From: Psilocybe azurescens
Taxonomy: Eukaryota > Basidiomycota > Agaricomycetes > Agaricales > Agrocybaceae
Direction of reading: 5' to 3'
Assembly (NCBI GenBank): GCA_023853785.1
Contig: JAJIRX010000667.1
Span: forward strand, 310,001-374,000
DNA length: 64,000 nt
The translations under genes and the position numbers were made by a program. Numbering within the stretch: the stretch's first letter is position 1; each line of letters starts with the position of its first letter. Below are positions 60,301 through 64,000 of the stretch, piece after piece. The notes under the pieces are model-generated. The model searched no databases, was not told the origin of the DNA, and worked only from the letters and a program-made list of their open reading frames with translations.

Positions 60301-60747
60301 AGCCTTTTTCTCAGCTCGAGCATCTCGTAAATTTTCCATAACAGTAGCTCGATTCTTTTTCCAACAGGCATTGCAGTCTTTGATACCCTTGGGCAGGCTT
60401 TAATGCATAATATTGAACTATGATGTTAGTATATTATAATAAGATGTCACTGCAGGATCAGTTACCTGAATTTCAGACTGGATATATGGCCTAGAAATAA
60501 ATGCTAAAATCAGAACAAGAATCTGTATTTTTATTACACAATATCATATAAGAATACCAAACTTTGTGACTTACTATCCAATAAAAGAGCTTTTTGAACT
60601 AAAAATAGTAGAAAAAGCGGTCAGAATCAAAGAAATAGAGGCAATCAAGCAGGTATGGTGGTGGATTGAGTGCAAAGACCATTTACCTGCAGTCCTCAGG
60701 TATATAAAGGTCATTTCGGGGCCATCCCTCACATGCAAGGCTGCCAT
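57358..60747 (-). CDS. Putative transposase of the 4.56-kb element
   Basis: Protein of about 1,042 residues in three exons (60747-60687, 60490-60466, 60397-57358). In order: CNAC at residues 37-40 with basic residues after it; a long coiled coil at about 60-270 (Glu/Lys/Gln/Leu-rich); ETRNVVRLLVKAGCSRNYI; SRPSVSRILREGYFAA; the core motif MTFSADGTGHRSINYNSRHV at about 335-355, whose Asp is a likely catalytic residue; FIWAGCGCHKDLNTVQGGY at about 530; a KGHHDVFRYWWWEYVGVPF stretch near 630; ELAWMPATNDENEGALGAFR; and an acidic tail of Glu runs (EIEEEEEEEIEEEE..). Five single-base faults, all in A runs (about 59,051, 58,616, 58,286, 57,718, 57,690), break the frame; with them corrected it is open to 57358. 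I know of similar proteins in other mushrooms but no superfamily name. KDZ-type transposases are the nearest idea and lack most of these motifs. Confidence 0.75.
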
Positions 60748-60910
60748 GAAGAAGCCTTGAGGCCTGTTCGGCCTGTTTTGGAACGGGATCAGTGGCTGTG
60801 CTACACATATTTTGTGCTTGAAACCGTATAATGACTATATAATCATGGAATATGCAATTCACGACTAGATTTGCAGAGCAAAAGTTATTTAAATTTTAAT
60901 TGCTAAAATG

Positions 60911-61014
60911 TGATCAGAACAGATTTTTAATTTAGCAAGTCTAAGTAGGTGAAAGTGCCTAAATATAGGGTCTAACTCGCCATTGAGGTCGAAATTAAAA
61001 ATCTGTTCTGATCA
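60911..61014. repeat. Perfect 23-bp inverted repeat upstream of the transposase gene
   Basis: Arms 60911-60933 and 60992-61014 are exact reverse complements (TGATCAGAACAGATTTTTAA plus three T), with a 58-base spacer. It lies between the right end of the element and the transposase start codon, so it would fold in the promoter or 5' leader. Confidence 0.8.
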
Positions 61015-61322
61015 GTTTGTTTAAAGTTAAATTTTAAGCAAAATATGTCTGCCAATCATGTTTATAGGTGCTGTGGTTGCTGAGAAATTCTTCATGCAAT
61101 CTAGAGGGCTATATTTGGCAGGGAAATCAGTCTGATTTCGCTTTTTGAGTTCTTAATCATATTTTTCGCAATAAAAATGCCTTCATGCAATGGAACTACT
61201 TAATATCTTCCATTATATACCACAAAATATTTTGAATTGGCTGTTTATAAAGTACAAGCTCGATGTCTCAAGATATTGGTCTGGTCACAGTGTGACACTG
61301 CATGTCACTGGCCGTCACACGC

Positions 61323-61343
61323 ATCAGTGATTGTTCAACCCCA
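61323..61343 (-). repeat. Right terminal inverted repeat of the transposon
   Basis: Reverse complement begins TGGGGTTGAACAATC and matches the left end at 20 of 21 bases. Confidence 0.9.
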
Positions 61344-61350
61344 CTGTCAA
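61344..61350 (+). repeat. Target-site duplication, right copy
   Basis: CTGTCAA, identical to 56778-56784. Confidence 0.8.
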
Positions 61351-64000
61351 TAGGTCATGGTCGTCAAGCGCTTCGGTTACAAGTTTCCCCCGATGAGGTC
61401 GATGTTTTCTAAGTATGAGACTACGATGTTCCACACTCACAGTTTGTGTACTCTAAGGTGACATTCTCCAATGTCTTACCACTGCCGGCGTGTATCTACA
61501 TATGAGTGAGCTGTTGTAATTTTCCCTATCTTGACATCAACTTCTATTAATAATGATTTTCTCGGTCACCCATATTTTACTGATGGTGCGTTCTGCGACC
61601 CACAGTACCGCAACGCGATAACAGCTGAGGATAATGGTGGCAGACAGATCATCACATGACTCTTCAAGCTTCATTCTTCATCATTCTGTACTTGGCCCCG
61701 AGCTCCTCGAAGAGAACGAATCTCATCTTATGCCTTGCTTCCTGGCTGAGTGGTTCTAGATCTCCGCTCTCCCCAAGGTGGTAAAGTACTTTGGTGTTCC
61801 TACTGTGCTATACATATTTTGACCCTCGAAAATAACCGACATACTCCAATCGGCCCATAACTACGTACGCTGATTTCGCAATTTGTTCTCGCATTCCGGG
61901 GCAAAACATGCACATAACGAACCCGAAAATTCCGACCTGATCTACCTGATCATTGCGCCAGTTAGGCTACACCTCGTCCATCTCAAATCATAGTGTCCAA
62001 GGAAACGCGAGTCGAAGTAACGTGGCTTTTCCTGTCCATCTATTCTACAGGATGGAACGTCGAAGGGACTCAAAATATCCCACAGAACTTTAACTTAAAC
62101 TGCACTCAAATTCATTCTAATGCATTAGATTTGCTTGATGACTGGTTGTCGAGATACATCAGTGTCTCGAGTCTCAACCCCTGATAAGATATCAAGCGAT
62201 CTCATGTTGACTTCTCCAACACATTCCTTGAAGGGGTTAACTGATGATGGCTGGGTTCAAGAACCAGATTCACCGCAGATCTTGAAAGGCGAATCCTAAT
62301 GACACACAAGAAAGACCTTAGCCAGTCGGTGATGTCGGTCTATTATAATCTAAGAGTACACGATGTTTTGAAAGAAGTGAATACATGTTTAGCAAGTATG
62401 ATCCACTTCATAAACATTGCACAAAGACTTCTGAAGAACCTTGCTTGAACACTACCAATGCGAAAATCTGGTGTGGTGTTGTCTCGGGAGTTATATGAGT
62501 CCAAATGAGGTCAAGTCTCTCTTTGACAAATTCCAAGGCTACCCTGACATAAACGCTGCCCAACCCTTCATTTTGAGATCCTGCCAGAGGCGATACTACC
62601 CACCACAGTGGGCGACATAGCTATGACCACGTTTTTCTCTAGCTACAGCACAGGTCCGTCGACCACGTACTCTACATTGAGTCTACAAGCGTAAATTTCT
62701 CAAGAATTCCATCACCCTGTTAATATATGACTCTTGCCACTCACATCCTCTTGTCAGAACTCGACTCAAAGACGCACAGACGGTCGAAGAATCTCCTCCG
62801 ATTCCGAGGATACACCACAAATACGCTACCTCCCGTAAATGCCCCATGCTTTCTTCAAGTTTTTTCCAATTAGAAAGCGCCACAAAATCAAAGAGTGAAA
62901 ACATTTTTCTGCGTCCGAGGTATCAATACTGCTGCACCTGGTCCTCATGCTATTTCTCAACCAATGAGTAGCATTCTACCGCATATAAGCCCCTAACTGT
63001 GGCCCCAGACTCATCCCGGCATAGATGAAAACCATGTCTGAACAGCTTCCCGCTGCCCGATATGGAAACCAAATACAGATGTATTAGGGACCTGTCAACT
63101 GACGGCTTTACTTGGTTGAGCTATGCATGACAGTCCCGTCCATCCCTCCTTCCGACGTGCACGCGGAAAGGAATATGGCTCCGCAATGCCTCAGCACGCG
63201 TGGTTTGGTAGTCTATGTTGAGGCTATATAGCACTTAGTCCCAACTTAGTCCAAATGTCTGGCAGAAGCATAAACGAAGAAAAGTTTATTTTGGGCTCTA
63301 GTACACCCCGTCTCGAGATCTCCAGTTTCTATCCTTTCTGTCCCCGCATCTGATCTGGTTTTTGTTTTATGAGCCACATTTGTTCCCAGTCCTTTCTTGA
63401 CATGGTCGTTTCTACTAGAAAGGACCCTGATGGAATGTGCGACTTTCTTGGAAGAGCGTGCGATGCCGTTGAGCAGTCAGAGCTTCGGATGAGGATCTCT
63501 ACAACGACCTCCTCGAATCGTTTTCCCTTCTCTACATACAACCTTACACAGCACAACCCGGTCTTCGTCAAGGAGTACAGCCATTTAACCGAGCTATCTA
63601 AACGCAAGAACTATCAGACAGACGTAAGCTAAGTATCTGAAACGAGCCGTCGATCCTGGCACTGTGATTCATATCAAGCCAATCTCCCCATATCGCTGAA
63701 TTGGCCCAATGCATAATTTGTTATTGTTTCTTTTGATCTTGGGAGCTGGATGGAGGACGTCATTGATCCACGGCTGACATAGCATCGAAATGCAACCGAA
63801 GTCCAGGGGGATGTACTGTCTGACGGCGGTGGATAACGATTAATTGTAACAGAGCAATGCATAATCACCGTCACTGAGTCGTTTATTGCTAGTTGGGTTC
63901 GCCCCTCGGAGGCTTGGTAGCTCATGTGGGACTCGAAGTCATTGCTCGTCGGCCATCTGCCATTTCTCAGAGCCGCAGTTCCGACTGATACTTACCGCTG
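61351..64000. other. Right flank, gene remnants only
   Basis: 2.65 kb to the end of the window. Apart from the decayed coding stretch at 61,993-62,695 I see short open frames without recognisable content. One of them is 63369-63632, which reads FLGRACDAVEQSELRMRIST and could be another remnant. No repeats were found. Confidence 0.3.
61993..62695 (+). pseudogene. Decayed protein-coding gene, family not recognised
   Basis: Coding-like sequence runs through several frames with stops between the pieces: PQNFNLNCTQIHSNALDLLDDWLSRYISVSSLNP (in pieces), then ADLERRILMTHKKDL, SQSVMSVYYNLRVHDVLKEVNTCLASMIHFINIAQRLLKN (in pieces), then in a second frame YMSPNEVKSLFDKFQGYPDI and NAAQPFILRSCQRRYYPPQW, and in a third AMTTFFSSYSTGPSTTY. 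The order and character suggest one helical protein broken by two or more shifts and stops. I cannot name it. Unlike the other genes here it also has in-frame stops away from homopolymers. Confidence 0.4.

Larger units (their letters stand above)
56785..61343. mobile_element. 4.56-kb DNA transposon, superfamily not assigned
   Basis: Ends defined by 21-bp terminal inverted repeats (TGGGGTTGAACAATC plus six more bases; 56785-56805 and 61323-61343, one mismatch) flanked by the 7-bp direct repeat CTGTCAA. Inside the ends the similarity continues weakly (left ...AATATC...TTGAGACACCTCGA, right reverse complement ...AATATCTTGAGACATCGA). GTGAC/GTCAC pentamers cluster in both subterminal regions. The interior is clearly AT-richer than the host DNA. 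One gene on the minus strand (57358-60747) fills most of it. Intact ends, an intact target duplication and one long nearly open gene indicate a recent insertion. It sits in intergenic DNA. Confidence 0.88.

Noticed and set aside
57358..60747. Assignment of the transposase to the KDZ (Kyakuja-Dileera-Zisupton) group
   Set aside because: I could not find the KDZ core motifs, and the TSD is 7 bp rather than the 8 bp usually reported; left unassigned.

Overview
This window is nuclear DNA of a mushroom-forming basidiomycete (Agaricomycetes). The genes are split by many introns, mostly about 45 to 65 bp with GT..AG ends and CTAAC/CTGAT-like branch sites. The content also points there: a cerato-platanin, agaricomycete-type F-box proteins, the 'RSLWNIIW' membrane-protein family, an arrestin-like protein, Zn2Cys6 regulators and many short secreted-protein genes. 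All family names come from reading motifs by eye; no search was run.

Layout. 0.4-1.7 kb: an F-box gene. 2.2-8.4 kb: a secreted-protein cluster with a cerato-platanin and a tandem 2.4-2.8 kb duplication. Each duplication unit carries one small cysteine-rich secreted protein gene; one copy is decayed, the other looks functional. 8.6-19.0 kb: a dense housekeeping block with neutral trehalase, a Nup54/Nup57-type FG nucleoporin, a conserved coiled-coil protein with Gln-Pro-Tyr repeats, and MICOS subunit MIC60. 19-22.7 kb: decayed sequence. 22.7-38 kb: an arrestin-like protein, a non-autonomous DNA element with long inverted repeats, a mitochondrial RNase II-type exoribonuclease, a multi-pass membrane protein, a kelch-propeller membrane protein and an F-box/LRR-like protein. 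38-42.7 kb is gene-poor. 42.7-55.1 kb: acyl-CoA-binding protein, a double-PH-domain protein and two paralogous Zn2Cys6 regulators.

The most interesting object is at 56,785-61,343. It is a complete-looking 4,559-bp DNA transposon, AT-rich compared with its surroundings, with 21-bp terminal inverted repeats and a 7-bp target-site duplication. It carries one gene for a protein of about 1,040 residues: CxxC near the N-terminus, a long coiled coil, an Asp-containing core and a poly-Glu tail. I cannot place this protein in a named transposase superfamily.

A second window-wide signal is that most of the longer genes need one or more single-base corrections, nearly always in a homopolymer and most often a CC or GG where CCC or GGG would restore the frame. 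In five genes the spliced length becomes a multiple of three only after the correction. This looks like uncorrected consensus error rather than mass gene death, so gene models here should be read with that in mind.
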